A stretch of 64,000 nucleotides of DNA, from contig JBGFRC010000024.1 of the NCBI GenBank assembly GCA_041695325.1, positions 29,463 to 93,462 of the forward strand, written 5' to 3'. Within the stretch, counting starts at the first letter, position 1; every line of letters starts with the position of its first letter. Made by a program: the position numbers and the translations under genes. Origin of the DNA: SURF-13 sp041695325. GTDB taxonomy: Bacteria > Pseudomonadota > Gammaproteobacteria > SURF-13. Of this stretch, positions 53,709 through 62,731 are shown one piece after another. The notes under the pieces are model-generated. The model was not told the origin of the DNA. It worked only from the letters and a program-made list of their open reading frames with translations, and did not search any database.

Positions 53709-54264
53709 TGCATCCATCTCCTCGTCGCAAAGGAAGCGCGGATTTATTAGCGCTTCCGTCGGCACAAGTAGGTGCCGACATTTTTCAAACACGAAAGTGT
53801 TTGAAAAATGAAGAAAAGCACCATAAGAAATCTTATGGCCACATTTTTGCTTTTCGTGCGCCGAGAATTCCGGGATGGAATTATTCAGCGCTTTCCAGAA
53901 TCACACGGCGCATCCGCCGGGAATGCGTCCGTGACGTCAGACATCGTGTGTGTACCCTATTTAAGTTTGAACGCCAGGATTGAAGCTATTGATGACAACT
54001 CAACCCGACCTGCCTGTCTGAACCTAAACAGCCGTTCCCCACTTTTCGATGGCGAAAAATGTCAAGTCTAGGGCGCGATTTTTACGCTGTCAACGCCCCT
54101 GTCGTTAAAAACCCTCCACGCCGAAGCGCGGCATTATATAGAGAGGGGGATGGGCAAGACGCAATCGTTTGGACAGGGCGCGCCGCTCTGGGTGAAAATG
54201 CGTCATAATGACCCCATAAGAATTCGGGCCATAAAAATCAACCACTAAGGTCAGGGAGCGCGAC
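53709..54264. other. Divergent spacer between actA and sspA
   Basis: 556 bases. Contains hairpin repeat copy E (53732-53896) right behind the actA ribosome site. The rest, A/T-richer than the neighbours (TTAAAAACCC, GCATTATATAGAG), should hold the sspA promoter, though no clear -35/-10 pair stands out. No gene is supported. Confidence 0.55.
53732..53896 (+). repeat. Five-hairpin repeat, copy E
   Basis: 165 bases with GGAAGCGC at the left and GCGCTTTCC at the right end. H0 about 53732-53757; H1 53759-53778 (20 bases); H2 53779-53810 (32); H3 53813-53855, longer because a small hairpin (CCATAAG/CTTATGG) is inserted; H4 about 53861-53890 with the tip TTCCGGGATGGAA. It occupies the 5' leader or promoter region of actA. 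No TTAG pair flanks it. Confidence 0.8.
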
Positions 54265-54894
54265 ATGATATCCACGGACAGACGGTCGGGCATGGTGTTG
54301 TATTCAGGGCAGGTTTGCCCGTTCAGTCACCGCACACGCCTGGTGCTGGCGGAAAAAAACGTGGAGGTGGATATCGTGCTGGTGGACCCGCAGCATCCGC
54401 CACGCGAGCTTGTTGAGCTCAACCCCTATCGCAGCGTGCCGACCTTCGCCGACCGCGACGTGGTGCTGTATGAATCGCGCATCATCGCGGAGTATCTGGA
54501 CGAGCGCTACCCCCATCCCCCGCTGATGCCGGTGGACCCGATGGCGCGCGCGCGCGCGCGCCTGCTGATGTTCCGCATCGAGCGCGACTGGTACGGCCTG
54601 ATTGAGGAAATCGAACACGGCGGCGACAAGCAGGCGGCAAGGCCGCGCAAGATGTTGAGCGACGGCCTGCTCGCCAGCGCGCCGCTGTTCGCGCAAAAGC
54701 GCTATTTCATGAGTGAGGAGTTTTCCCTGGTGGATTGCACCCTCGCCCCGCTGCTGTGGCGCCTGCCGCACGCCGGCATCCGTCTCCCGGCGCAGGCGCG
54801 CCCCATCGTCAAGTACGCCGAACGGCTGTTCGCGCGCCACGCGTTCCAGGCCAGCCTGACCGCCGCCGAGCGCGCCATCGGAGGCCATGACTGA
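54265..54894 (+). CDS. sspA: Stringent starvation protein A
   Basis: RNA-polymerase-associated, glutathione-transferase-fold protein of the stress response. It has 209 residues: VLYSGQVCPFSHRTRLVLAEK at the N terminus and ERYPHPPLMPVDP, all SspA marks. It usually follows petABC; here the act cluster is on the other side, divergently transcribed. Coupled to sspB (1-base overlap). Confidence 0.95.
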   Translation: MISTDRRSGMVLYSGQVCPFSHRTRLVLAEKNVEVDIVLVDPQHPPRELVELNPYRSVPTFADRDVVLYESRIIAEYLDERYPHPPLMPVDPMARARARLLMFRIERDWYGLIEEIEHGGDKQAARPRKMLSDGLLASAPLFAQKRYFMSEEFSLVDCTLAPLLWRLPHAGIRLPAQARPIVKYAERLFARHAFQASLTAAERAIGGHD

Positions 54895-55301
54895 TGAGCG
54901 ACGCCTCGCCCGGCGCGCCGATGACCTCAAGCCGGCCCTACCTGCTGCGCGCCATGCATGAATGGATCAGCGACAACGGACTGACGCCGCACATCCTGGT
55001 GAACGCCGAGGGAAGCGGCGTGCAGGCGCCGCGTCAATATGCTCGGGAAGGCAAGATCATCCTGAACGTGAGCGCGCAGGCCGCGCGCCGCCTGCACATC
55101 GGCAATGAACGGATCGAGTTTGAGGCGCGCTTCGGCGGCGTCGCCATGGCGATCAGCGTGCCGCTCAACGCCGTGCTGGCGATCTACGCGCGCGAAAACG
55201 GCCAGGGCATGGTGTTCGACGAAGAGGCCGGACCGACCCCGCCCGCTGCCCCGGAAAAGCCCGATACCAGGCCGGGCAAACCCAAGCTCAAGCTGGTGTA
55301 G
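54894..55301 (+). CDS. sspB: ClpXP adaptor SspB
   Basis: Delivers ssrA-tagged proteins to ClpXP. It has 135 residues: YLLRAMHEWISDNGLTPHILVNA, the substrate-binding core, then a flexible tail ending in GKPKLKLV, the ClpX-binding peptide. Start is the ATG overlapping the sspA stop. Confidence 0.94.
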   Translation: MSDASPGAPMTSSRPYLLRAMHEWISDNGLTPHILVNAEGSGVQAPRQYAREGKIILNVSAQAARRLHIGNERIEFEARFGGVAMAISVPLNAVLAIYARENGQGMVFDEEAGPTPPAAPEKPDTRPGKPKLKLV

Positions 55302-55305
55302 ATAC

Positions 55306-55893
55306 CTACTCCTCCACTACATACTCAAAGATGCGCACCACGCGCTGCACGCCGGAGGTAGTGCGCGCGGCCTCGGTGGCGGTCTCCGCCTCGGCCCGCG
55401 TCACCAGGCCCATGAGATACACCACGCCGTTTTCCGTGACCACCTTGACGCGCGTGGGATCGAAACCCTTGATGCCCACCATGGCTGCCTTGACCCTGCC
55501 GGTGAGGAGCGTGTCGGCACTGCGCGAGGTGAACGAGCTCGGCGCGGCAATCGCGATCTCATTGTGCACGCGGCGCACCTTTTCGATGCCGCGCACGATC
55601 TCCGCGGCGCGTTTTTTCAATTCTTCCGTCGGCGCCTCGCCGGTGAGCAGCGCCACCCTGTTGTAGCTGGTGACGTTGACGTGCGCCTGCCGGTACAGCT
55701 CCTTGTCGGCGTGCAGGTTGCCGAGCGCCTGGAACTCGATGGTCTGATCGTCCAGCACCGTACCCGCCGAACGCCGGTCATGCGCCACCGCGGCACCGGT
55801 CACAGCGGCGGTGCCCACCACCAGGGGCGCGCAGCCGGCGGCGAGCCAGAGCGGCGCGAGACACATTATGAACAGAATCTTTTTTGAGTTCAT
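55306..55893 (-). CDS. dolP: Outer-membrane lipoprotein with two BON domains (DolP/YraP)
   Basis: 195 residues with a lipoprotein signal (LAAGC, Cys near residue 21). Two BON domains follow (about 50-115 and 125-190: VNVTSYNRVALLTGEAP and VKVVTENGVVYLMGLV). DolP supports outer-membrane integrity near BAM. Convergent with sspB, 4 bases apart; its position between sspB and gmhA is conserved. Confidence 0.9.
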   Translation of the reverse strand: MNSKKILFIMCLAPLWLAAGCAPLVVGTAAVTGAAVAHDRRSAGTVLDDQTIEFQALGNLHADKELYRQAHVNVTSYNRVALLTGEAPTEELKKRAAEIVRGIEKVRRVHNEIAIAAPSSFTSRSADTLLTGRVKAAMVGIKGFDPTRVKVVTENGVVYLMGLVTRAEAETATEAARTTSGVQRVVRIFEYVVEE

Positions 55894-55928
55894 GGTATCA
55901 AACCTCCAGCGATAGAGCGCGCAGTTAA

Positions 55929-56096
55929 CAGGTTGTTGAAAAGCCCTTCCATGGGCTTTTCAACTCGCAAAGCGAACAGTGTCATGTTCGCTTTGCTTCA
56001 TTTTTCAAGCACATAAAGCGTGCTTGAAAAAAGGCGGTGGAACCCTTCGCTACGCTCTTCCCTGCACCGCACGCAGGCTGTTTCTCAAACAGCCTG
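55929..56096 (-). repeat. Five-hairpin repeat, copy F
   Basis: 168 bases in reverse orientation. H4 55935-55964 (GTTGAAAAGCCC stem), H3 55967-55996 (30 bases), H2 about 55999-56032, H1 enlarged (about 56033-56070), H0 56074-56096 (CAGGCTGTTT/AAACAGCCTG). Its right flank CTAA (56097-56100) includes the gmhA stop codon TAG on the minus strand; the left flank is TTAA. Lies between gmhA and the BON lipoprotein gene. Confidence 0.8.
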
Positions 56097-56708
56097 CTAA
56101 TCAGAAGTTCCCAGTAAGTGACGGTCAATCAAGTCGCACAGACAGTGTATGGCGAGCAAATGCACCTCCTGGATGCGCGCCGTGGACTGTGACGGCACGC
56201 GTATCTCCACGTCCTCGTCCCTGAGCGCGTAGGCCAGCGCGCCGCCGTCGCGCCCGCTGAGCGCCACCACGCGCAGGCCGCGCTCCTGCGCCGCCGCCAC
56301 CGCTCGCACCACGTTTTCCGAGTTGCCGCTGGTGCTGATGGCAAGCAGCACGTCGCCGCGGTTGCCGAGCGCGCGCACCTGGCGCGCGAACACTTCGCTG
56401 TAGTGGTAATCATTGGCGATCGAGGTGAGCGTGGAGCTGTCGGTGGTGAGCGCAAGGGCGGGCAGGCCGGGGCGCTCGCGCTCGAAGCGGTTCAGCATCT
56501 CCGAGGAAAAGTGCTGCGCGTCGCCGGCCGAGCCGCCGTTGCCGCAGGAAAGTATCTTGCCCTCGCCGAGCAACGTCTCGATGCACACGCCCGCCGCTCG
56601 CGCGATGGGGGCGGCGAGCTGCTCCAACGCGCGTTGCTTGGTGGCGATGCTGTCGTTGAAATGCTGTGTGATACGCTCAATCATTTCCGCCGCCTGAATC
56701 TTTAACAT
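56097..56708 (-). CDS. gmhA: Phosphoheptose isomerase / DiaA-type SIS protein
   Basis: 203 residues with a SIS domain (ILSCGNGGSAGDAQHFSSEM, then LLAISTSGNSENVVRAV). At this locus (between the BON lipoprotein gene and yraN) relatives are DiaA, which promotes DnaA assembly at oriC, or GmhA for heptose synthesis; the two are close and cannot be fully separated by eye. The stop codon adjoins repeat copy F. Confidence 0.88.
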   Translation of the reverse strand: MLKIQAAEMIERITQHFNDSIATKQRALEQLAAPIARAAGVCIETLLGEGKILSCGNGGSAGDAQHFSSEMLNRFERERPGLPALALTTDSSTLTSIANDYHYSEVFARQVRALGNRGDVLLAISTSGNSENVVRAVAAAQERGLRVVALSGRDGGALAYALRDEDVEIRVPSQSTARIQEVHLLAIHCLCDLIDRHLLGTSD

Positions 56709-57058
56709 GACGTTTGGAAGGCGTCCTTGATCCAGTCAATTTTATCACATCCGAGCAGCGCCACGTCGAAGCGGCAGGCGCGATGCGTGAGCCCGAGCCG
56801 TTGCAGGTAATGCTGCGCCGCCGCGATTACGCGCTGCTGCTTGGAGCGGTGCACGCTCTCCGCCGCGCCGCCGAAGCCGCCGTCCTTGCGATAGCGCACC
56901 TCGACGAACACCAGGGTTTCGCCGTCCTGCATCACCAGGTCCAGCTCGCCGCGCGGGGTGCGGTAATTGCGCGTCACCGTGCGCAGGCCTTGTTGTTGCA
57001 GATACGCCTCGGCTTGCCGCTCCGCGTCCGCCCCGCGCTGCCGAGTGGTGAGCCGCAT
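56702..57058 (-). CDS. yraN: UPF0102 nuclease-fold protein YraN
   Basis: 118 residues from the ATG at 57056-57058. The restriction-endonuclease-like core is complete: GADAERQAEAYLQQQG, NYRTPRGELDLVMQDGETLVFVEVR (split Asp-Glu-Lys style motif). Function is not established. It overlaps the gmhA start by 7 bases and follows lpoA by 4 bases. Confidence 0.93.
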   Translation of the reverse strand: MRLTTRQRGADAERQAEAYLQQQGLRTVTRNYRTPRGELDLVMQDGETLVFVEVRYRKDGGFGGAAESVHRSKQQRVIAAAQHYLQRLGLTHRACRFDVALLGCDKIDWIKDAFQTSC

Positions 57059-57062
57059 GATG

Positions 57063-59054
57063 CTAAGGCGCCGGAATGTTCGATGCCGCAGGGGACAAGG
57101 TGCCGGGAGCGGCTTCCAGCAGTTGCGCCTCGCCGCGCACAAACTGCGCCCACACCAGACGCCGGTGGATGCGTCCCGCGCCGTCCATGGACAGGATGCC
57201 GGTCTCGCCCGTGAAACGCTCGTCGGCAGACCGGCGCAAGCGCGGGAGCTCATCCAGCAAATGATAGGCGTCCACGCCGAGCGCATACAGGCGGGTGTGG
57301 TGCGCGAACGCGGCCGGCGCCTGATCCAGCAATGCGGCGCGCAGCGCCTGCTGGCCGGTGGTCTCCAGCAGCACCCAGGGCATATCGCCGAATACGACGC
57401 CGTCCAGGTCTTCATCCTTGTCCGGTTCGGGGCGCGCGCCGTACAGGTGCGAGGTGGCGTACACCGGCAGGTCGTCGGCGTAATAAAACTGCAACAGCGG
57501 ACGCAACTGGCGCGCGGCGGCGGGGGTGGCAGCGAGGAAGATCATGTCCGCGTCCTTGCGCCGCGTGGCCTTGGGCAGCCTTTTTTCCGGCGGCAGCTTG
57601 CTGTTTTGGAGCAGCAGCTCCTTGGGCGTTTCCTTGAAGTGCAGCAAACGCTTTACCGGCTCCCTGAAATCGGTATCTTCCGGCACATAGCTCTGACTGT
57701 CCGTCACTAGACCGCCCAGCGCTTCAAAGCGCGCGCTGAAGGCCTGGCGCATGCGTTCGCCCCATTCGCCGTGCGGAATGAGCAACAGCGCCTGGCGCTT
57801 GCCGTCAAACCAGGCGCGCTCGGCGGCCTGCTCGGCCTCGTCTTCCGGCAACAGGCCGAATTGATACAGATTGACGGGCGCGCCGCCGGCGCCTTCCACC
57901 GCGTTGAGCGCCAGGGTGGGCACGGGCAGTTGGGCCACAGCGAACAACGCCTTGACGCCCTCCTTATCGAGCGGACCGGCGACGAAGTGCGCGCCGTCCT
58001 GCACCGCCTGCTGATAAACCCGCAGCGTATCGCCCCCGTCCGCGGCCACGTCGTACACGCGCACCTGCGGATTGCCCGCGCCGTCGGCGTGCGCCGCGCT
58101 CAAGAAGGCGTCGCGCAGCGCGCCGCCCGCGCCGGCCAGCGGCCCGCTGAGCGGCAGCAGCAGCGCGATGCGCTTGTCCTGATCGAAGCCTGTGCTGAGC
58201 GCAGTCGAAGCATCGAAGGGCCCGATGGGCGCGGGCGGCGGAGCCGGAAGCACGCCCTGCGGTGAAAGGCGCGGTGGATTGGCAAACAGCGCGGCGATCA
58301 CCGGCTCGCGCGCAGGGTGCCCCGCATAACGTTTGCGCCAGTCGGCGATACTCAGCGGCGCATCGGCGGCGGAAACGTGGCGCGCGAGGAACAGCAGCTC
58401 CATCCAGCCGCTCAAGACATCGGCAGAGGTGCGCAGTTCCTGCAGCGCATTATCCGAAAGCGATCCCAGGCTGTGCAGAATCGCGCGCTGGTTGTCCTCG
58501 ATGGCGATGTCGTCGCCGAGCAGCGGCTCGCGCAGCACGCGCTCACGCGCGGCCTCCAGGTGGTTGCCCGCCATATCGTGGGCCTCGGCGCGCAGCAGCT
58601 CGGCCTCCGCCTGTATTATCGCGTCGTGCACGGGCAAGGGTGGCTGTAACACCTCCAACGCCCGCTGCGGAGCGCGCCGCACCAGCGCGATGCGCGCCTC
58701 GATAAGACGCTTGCGCGTGGCCTGTCCCGCGTCGAGCGCGGGCGCGGGAACAGCGGCGAGGGCGGCCTGCGCCCGATCAGGCTCCCCGCCGCGCAACCAC
58801 AGCGCGGCGGCGCGCAATTGATAGTCGGCGCGGGCGGAAGCGGCGGATAGCTCGGCAAGACGCGCATACTCTTCTGCGGCGCGCGTGAAATCGCCTTGCC
58901 GCTCCAGCGCCAGGGCCTGGCGCGCATCCGCCGCAGCCCGACCCTGTTGTGACGGCGGTTTAGCCGCTACACTGTAGGGTAACTGCTCACATCCCGTCAG
59001 CGCGAACGCGCACGCGGCGGCGAAAAAAATTCGGCTGCGCGGCAAAACGAACAT
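57063..59054 (-). CDS. lpoA: Penicillin-binding protein activator LpoA
   Basis: Outer-membrane lipoprotein that activates PBP1A. It has 663 residues from the ATG at 59052-59054. Lipobox ALTGC near residue 22; an N-terminal helical TPR-like domain (about 40-255) and a C-terminal periplasmic-binding fold (about 285-640; ALLLPLSGPLAGAGGALRDAFL). The linker codons at about 58184-58229 contain a repeat-like sequence common in intergenic regions (TCGACTGCGCTCAGCACAGG on the minus strand). Confidence 0.92.
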   Translation of the reverse strand: MFVLPRSRIFFAAACAFALTGCEQLPYSVAAKPPSQQGRAAADARQALALERQGDFTRAAEEYARLAELSAASARADYQLRAAALWLRGGEPDRAQAALAAVPAPALDAGQATRKRLIEARIALVRRAPQRALEVLQPPLPVHDAIIQAEAELLRAEAHDMAGNHLEAARERVLREPLLGDDIAIEDNQRAILHSLGSLSDNALQELRTSADVLSGWMELLFLARHVSAADAPLSIADWRKRYAGHPAREPVIAALFANPPRLSPQGVLPAPPPAPIGPFDASTALSTGFDQDKRIALLLPLSGPLAGAGGALRDAFLSAAHADGAGNPQVRVYDVAADGGDTLRVYQQAVQDGAHFVAGPLDKEGVKALFAVAQLPVPTLALNAVEGAGGAPVNLYQFGLLPEDEAEQAAERAWFDGKRQALLLIPHGEWGERMRQAFSARFEALGGLVTDSQSYVPEDTDFREPVKRLLHFKETPKELLLQNSKLPPEKRLPKATRRKDADMIFLAATPAAARQLRPLLQFYYADDLPVYATSHLYGARPEPDKDEDLDGVVFGDMPWVLLETTGQQALRAALLDQAPAAFAHHTRLYALGVDAYHLLDELPRLRRSADERFTGETGILSMDGAGRIHRRLVWAQFVRGEAQLLEAAPGTLSPAASNIPAP
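58184..58229. repeat. Dispersed-repeat-like sequence inside lpoA
   Basis: On the minus strand TTCGACTGCGCTCAGCACAGG resembles a widespread bacterial dispersed repeat (TTCGAC...CTCAG.ACAGGC). It is in frame and encodes part of the disordered linker between the two LpoA domains. Confidence 0.45.
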
Positions 59055-59095
59055 GCGCGGCAGTATGGAAGGCGCGGCAAAAACTGTCAACGACC

Positions 59096-59938
59096 ATGCA
59101 AACGTCTCCAGGCCTGTTATATATCGTCGCCACGCCCATCGGCAACCTGGGCGACATGAGTCCGCGCGCCGTCGAGACGTTGAAGAACGTTGACGTGATC
59201 GCCGCCGAGGACACGCGCCACAGCCTGCCGCTGCTGAAACAATTCGGCGTCGCCACGCCGCTGACCGCGCTGCATGAGCACAATGAACGCGAGGCCGTAC
59301 CCGGGTTGATTGCGCGGCTGCAACAGGGCGTATCCATCGCCCTCATCTCGGACGCGGGCACGCCGCTGCTATCCGATCCCGGTTATCACCTCACCCGCGC
59401 CGCGCACGAGGCGGGCGTGCGCGTGGTGCCCATCCCCGGGCCGAGCGCGCTTATCGCCGCCCTGTCCGTTTCGGGCCTCTCCGCCGGCCAATTCGTGTTC
59501 GAAGGCTTTCTGCCGCCGCGCGCGGCGGCGCGGCGCGCGCATCTTGAGGCGCTGCGCGGGGAGACGCGCACCCTGGCCTTGTTCGAGGCCCCGCACCGCC
59601 TGCTTGAAACGCTTAAGGACATGGCCGTGCTGTTCGGCGCGCAGCGGTGCGCGCTGCTGGCGCGCGAGCTGACCAAGACCTTCGAGACCGTGCGCCTGGA
59701 CACCCTGCGCGGGCTGTATGAATTTGTGCGCGACGATCCGCAACAGCAAAAAGGCGAGTCGGTGATTCTGGTCGAGGGCGCGGAGCCGTCCGCCCCTTCG
59801 GCCAGCGAGGCGGAAAAGATACTGCGCGCGCTGCTGACCGAATTGCCCGTCAAGCAGGCGGTGAGGCTCGCCGGCGCCGTCACCGGCGCTAAAAAAAATG
59901 ATCTTTACCAACTCGCGCTTAAGTTACAATCGGGGTAG
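59096..59938 (+). CDS. rsmI: 16S rRNA 2'-O-ribose C1402 methyltransferase
   Basis: SAM-dependent methyltransferase of the tetrapyrrole methylase fold. It has 280 residues. N-terminal YIVATPIGNLGDMSPRAVE, AAEDTRHSLPLLKQFG and SDAGTPLLSDPGYHL are family marks. Divergent from lpoA (spacer 41 bases). Confidence 0.96.
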   Translation: MQTSPGLLYIVATPIGNLGDMSPRAVETLKNVDVIAAEDTRHSLPLLKQFGVATPLTALHEHNEREAVPGLIARLQQGVSIALISDAGTPLLSDPGYHLTRAAHEAGVRVVPIPGPSALIAALSVSGLSAGQFVFEGFLPPRAAARRAHLEALRGETRTLALFEAPHRLLETLKDMAVLFGAQRCALLARELTKTFETVRLDTLRGLYEFVRDDPQQQKGESVILVEGAEPSAPSASEAEKILRALLTELPVKQAVRLAGAVTGAKKNDLYQLALKLQSG

Positions 59939-59940
59939 CC

Positions 59941-60924
59941 ATGGATAACGCCCTCATAGACCGCTTTGGCCGTCGCATCGAATACGTGCGCCTGTCCGTC
60001 ACCGACAAGTGCGACCTGCGCTGCGTGTATTGCCTGCCCAGAGGCTTCAAGGCCTTCGAGGAACCGGAACACTGGCTGAGCTTCGATGAAATCGAGCGCG
60101 TGCTGCGCGTGTTCGGCGCGCTGGGCGTGGCGCGCGTGCGCATCACCGGCGGCGAACCGCTGCTGCGCAAAAATCTCGCCGCCCTCGCCGTGCGCCTCAA
60201 GCGCCTGCCCGGCATCGAGGACCTCTCGCTCAGCACCAACGCCACCCAGCTGCCGAAACAGGCGGCGGCGCTGAGACGGGCCGGCGTCACGCGCATCAAC
60301 GTCAGCCTCGACAGCCTTCAATCCCAACGCTTCCATGAGCTCACCGGCGGGCGATTGGAGAAAGTGCTCGCCGGCCTCGAGGCCGCACGCCGGGCGGGAT
60401 TTGATCCCATCAAGATCAACATGGTCGCCATGCGCGGCGTGAACGAGGATGAAATCACCGACATGGTGCAATTTTGCATCGAGCATGATTTCACCCTGCG
60501 GCTGATCGAAACCATGCCCATGGGCGCGACCGGACGCGCGGCGGCGGATCACTATCTCGATCTGCAACAGGTGAGAAGCCGTCTCGCGCAAAGATATGAA
60601 TTGATCCCCAGCGTCATGCCGGGCGGCGGGCCGGCGCGCTACGTGCGGGTCGCGGGCACCAGGCTGCGCATCGGCTTCATCACCCCCATCTCGCGCCACT
60701 TCTGCGCCGCCTGCAACCGCGTGCGCCTGTCCGTGGACGGTACGCTGTATCTGTGCCTGGGGCGGGAAGACAAGCTGGAGCTGCGCCCCTTGCTGCGCGC
60801 GGGCATGGACGACGGTGGATTAAAACGGGCCATCATGGACGCCATCGCGCGCAAGCCGGAGCGGCACGAGTTCCGCGAAAAACCGGCGCAGGTGTTGCGC
60901 TTCATGTCCATGACCGGAGGATGA
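59941..60924 (+). CDS. moaA: GTP 3',8-cyclase MoaA
   Basis: Radical SAM enzyme making the first molybdopterin intermediate with MoaC. It has 327 residues. The first Fe-S site is KCDLRCVYCLP and the second FCAACNRVRLSVDGTLYLC; the C terminus ends in the essential Gly-Gly (MSMTGG). The rest of the moa genes are not here. Starts 2 bases after rsmI. Confidence 0.96.
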   Translation: MDNALIDRFGRRIEYVRLSVTDKCDLRCVYCLPRGFKAFEEPEHWLSFDEIERVLRVFGALGVARVRITGGEPLLRKNLAALAVRLKRLPGIEDLSLSTNATQLPKQAAALRRAGVTRINVSLDSLQSQRFHELTGGRLEKVLAGLEAARRAGFDPIKINMVAMRGVNEDEITDMVQFCIEHDFTLRLIETMPMGATGRAAADHYLDLQQVRSRLAQRYELIPSVMPGGGPARYVRVAGTRLRIGFITPISRHFCAACNRVRLSVDGTLYLCLGREDKLELRPLLRAGMDDGGLKRAIMDAIARKPERHEFREKPAQVLRFMSMTGG

Positions 60925-60926
60925 AG

Positions 60927-61574
60927 ATGGACGCCCCGCGCCCGAAGCTCACCCCGCCCGGCGGCGAGACGCGCATGCTGCTGCACTCGTGCTGCGCGCC
61001 TTGCGCCGCCGACATCATGAGCGAGCTGACCCGCTCCGGCGTTAATTACACCATCTTGTTCTACAACCCCAACATCCATCCCAGGCAGGAATATGAGTTG
61101 CGCAAGGCGGAAAACAAACGCTACGCGGAAAAACTAGGGGCGCCGTTCGTTGATCTGGATTACGACACCGATAACTGGTTCGCGCGCGTCAAGGGGCTGG
61201 AATATGAACCGGAACGCGGCGCGCGCTGCACCGCGTGCTTCGACATGCGCTTCGAGCGCAGCGCATTATATGCAATTGAGCACGGCTACGCGGTATTCAC
61301 CAGCTCGCTCGGCATCTCGCGCTGGAAAGACATGGAGCAGATCAACGCCTGCGGCGTACGCGCCGCCGCGCACTACCCCGGACTCCGCTACTGGACCTTC
61401 AACTGGCGCAAAAACGGCGGCAGCGCGCGCACCGTGGAAATTTCCAAGCAGGAGCGGTTCTATCAACAGGAATACTGCGGCTGCGTCTATTCCCTGCGCG
61501 ACGCCAACTGCCGCCGCCGCGCGCAGGGCCGGGAAAAGATCAAGTTTGGCGTGAAATTTTACGGCAAAAGCTAA
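60927..61574 (+). CDS. queH: Epoxyqueuosine reductase QueH
   Basis: Reduces epoxyqueuosine to queuosine in tRNA; the DUF208 enzyme that replaces QueG. It has 215 residues from the ATG at 60927, with GGAGG 6 bases upstream (an ATG at 60921 touches that site). The cysteine pairs for Fe-S and disulfide chemistry are present: HSCCAPCAAD, ARCTACFDMR and YCGCVYSLRD. Shares the moaA transcript. Confidence 0.94.
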   Translation: MDAPRPKLTPPGGETRMLLHSCCAPCAADIMSELTRSGVNYTILFYNPNIHPRQEYELRKAENKRYAEKLGAPFVDLDYDTDNWFARVKGLEYEPERGARCTACFDMRFERSALYAIEHGYAVFTSSLGISRWKDMEQINACGVRAAAHYPGLRYWTFNWRKNGGSARTVEISKQERFYQQEYCGCVYSLRDANCRRRAQGREKIKFGVKFYGKS

Positions 61575-61589
61575 GCCTGGCAGCGTACG

Positions 61590-61781
61590 CTATGCGGCCT
61601 TTAAAGGCCGCACATCTTTTTCCAAACGGCCTTTCAAGGCGGCTTGCGCGACTTCCATATCATAATGGGACTGCAAGTTAGGCCAGAACTCCGCCTCCAT
61701 ACCGAAAAACCGCCCCAGCCGCAGCGCGGTGTCCGCCGTGATAGCGCGCCGGCCATATGCAATTTCATTGATGCGGCCCGC
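61590..61781 (-). pseudogene. higA: higA-type antitoxin fragment
   Basis: About 63 codons of the C-terminal part of a HigA antitoxin: GRINEIAYGRRAITADTALR, then FFGMEAEFWPNLQSHYDME. The first 35 residues, including the start and half of the helix-turn-helix, are missing; upstream the frame runs into the transposase-like start at 61765-61848. No HigB toxin is present. Confidence 0.75.
61594..61611. terminator. Perfect palindrome at the end of higA remnant
   Basis: GCGGCCTTT/AAAGGCCGC followed on the plus strand by ACATCTTTTT; a likely terminator for moaA-queH that lies inside the last codons of the higA fragment. Confidence 0.55.
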
Positions 61782-61848
61782 GGCGCAGCAGCCTGGCGGC
61801 ACGCAGACGGCGCTGTTCGAGCGCCTTGAGATCGCGTTTTGCTCCCAT
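61765..61848 (-). pseudogene. Transposase N-terminal fragment
   Basis: A 27-codon frame with GGGAGG upstream begins MGAKRDLKALEQRRLRAARL, resembling the first helices of winged-helix transposases of the IS630 type, and is then cut off into the higA remnant in another frame. It appears to be the left end of a lost insertion sequence. Confidence 0.5.
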
Positions 61849-61914
61849 GCCTCCCTCCCGGTCGGTGACTGTACCAACCCCTTGGACAGGAGAGAATGAA
61901 AAAGTGTCAAGCAT

Positions 61915-62238
<324 letters not shown>

Positions 62239-62241
62239 GAC

Positions 62242-62706
62242 CTACATCTGCGACTGCAGGTAGTTCTGCAGGCCGGTCTCATCGATCAGGCGCACCTGGA
62301 TCTCGAGCCAGTCGATGTGCTCTTCCGTCTCTTCCAGGATGTCCTCGAGCAGATCGCGCGAAACGTAATCGCCCTGCCCCTCGCATAGCGCGATGCCCTC
62401 CTGGAGCAGTGCGCGGGCGCCGGTCTCGAGCTTCAGGTCGAGATCGAGCATCTCGTCGGGGCGTTCGCCGACCAGGAGCTTGTCCAGGTCTTGGAGGTTC
62501 GGCAGCCCCTCGAGGAACAGGATGCGTTCGATGAGCTTGTCCGCCTGTTTCATTTCGTCGACCGACGCCTTGTAGACGCGCTCGTTGAGCTTGTGCAGCC
62601 CCCAGTTCTTGTACATGCGCGCGTGCAGGAAATACTGGTTAATGGCCGTGAGCCCGGTGGTCAGCGCCTTGTTCAGGTGCCCGATGATCTTCGCATCGCC
62701 TTTCAT
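62242..62706 (-). CDS. bfr1: Bacterioferritin, heme-type subunit (ferroxidase residues lost)
   Basis: 154 residues of the 24-mer iron-storage family. Heme ligand Met52 is present (DEMKQADK), but three of the six di-iron ligands of E. coli Bfr are changed: Glu18 is Gly, His54 is Gln and Glu127 is Thr; Tyr25, Glu51, Glu94 and His130 remain. So this chain probably binds heme but does not oxidise iron. Ribosome site GAGGAGG is clear. The C terminus GLQNYLQSQM is the same as in bfr2. Confidence 0.92.
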   Translation of the reverse strand: MKGDAKIIGHLNKALTTGLTAINQYFLHARMYKNWGLHKLNERVYKASVDEMKQADKLIERILFLEGLPNLQDLDKLLVGERPDEMLDLDLKLETGARALLQEGIALCEGQGDYVSRDLLEDILEETEEHIDWLEIQVRLIDETGLQNYLQSQM

Positions 62707-62731
62707 GATGGCCCGTCCCTCCTCGGCGGTC

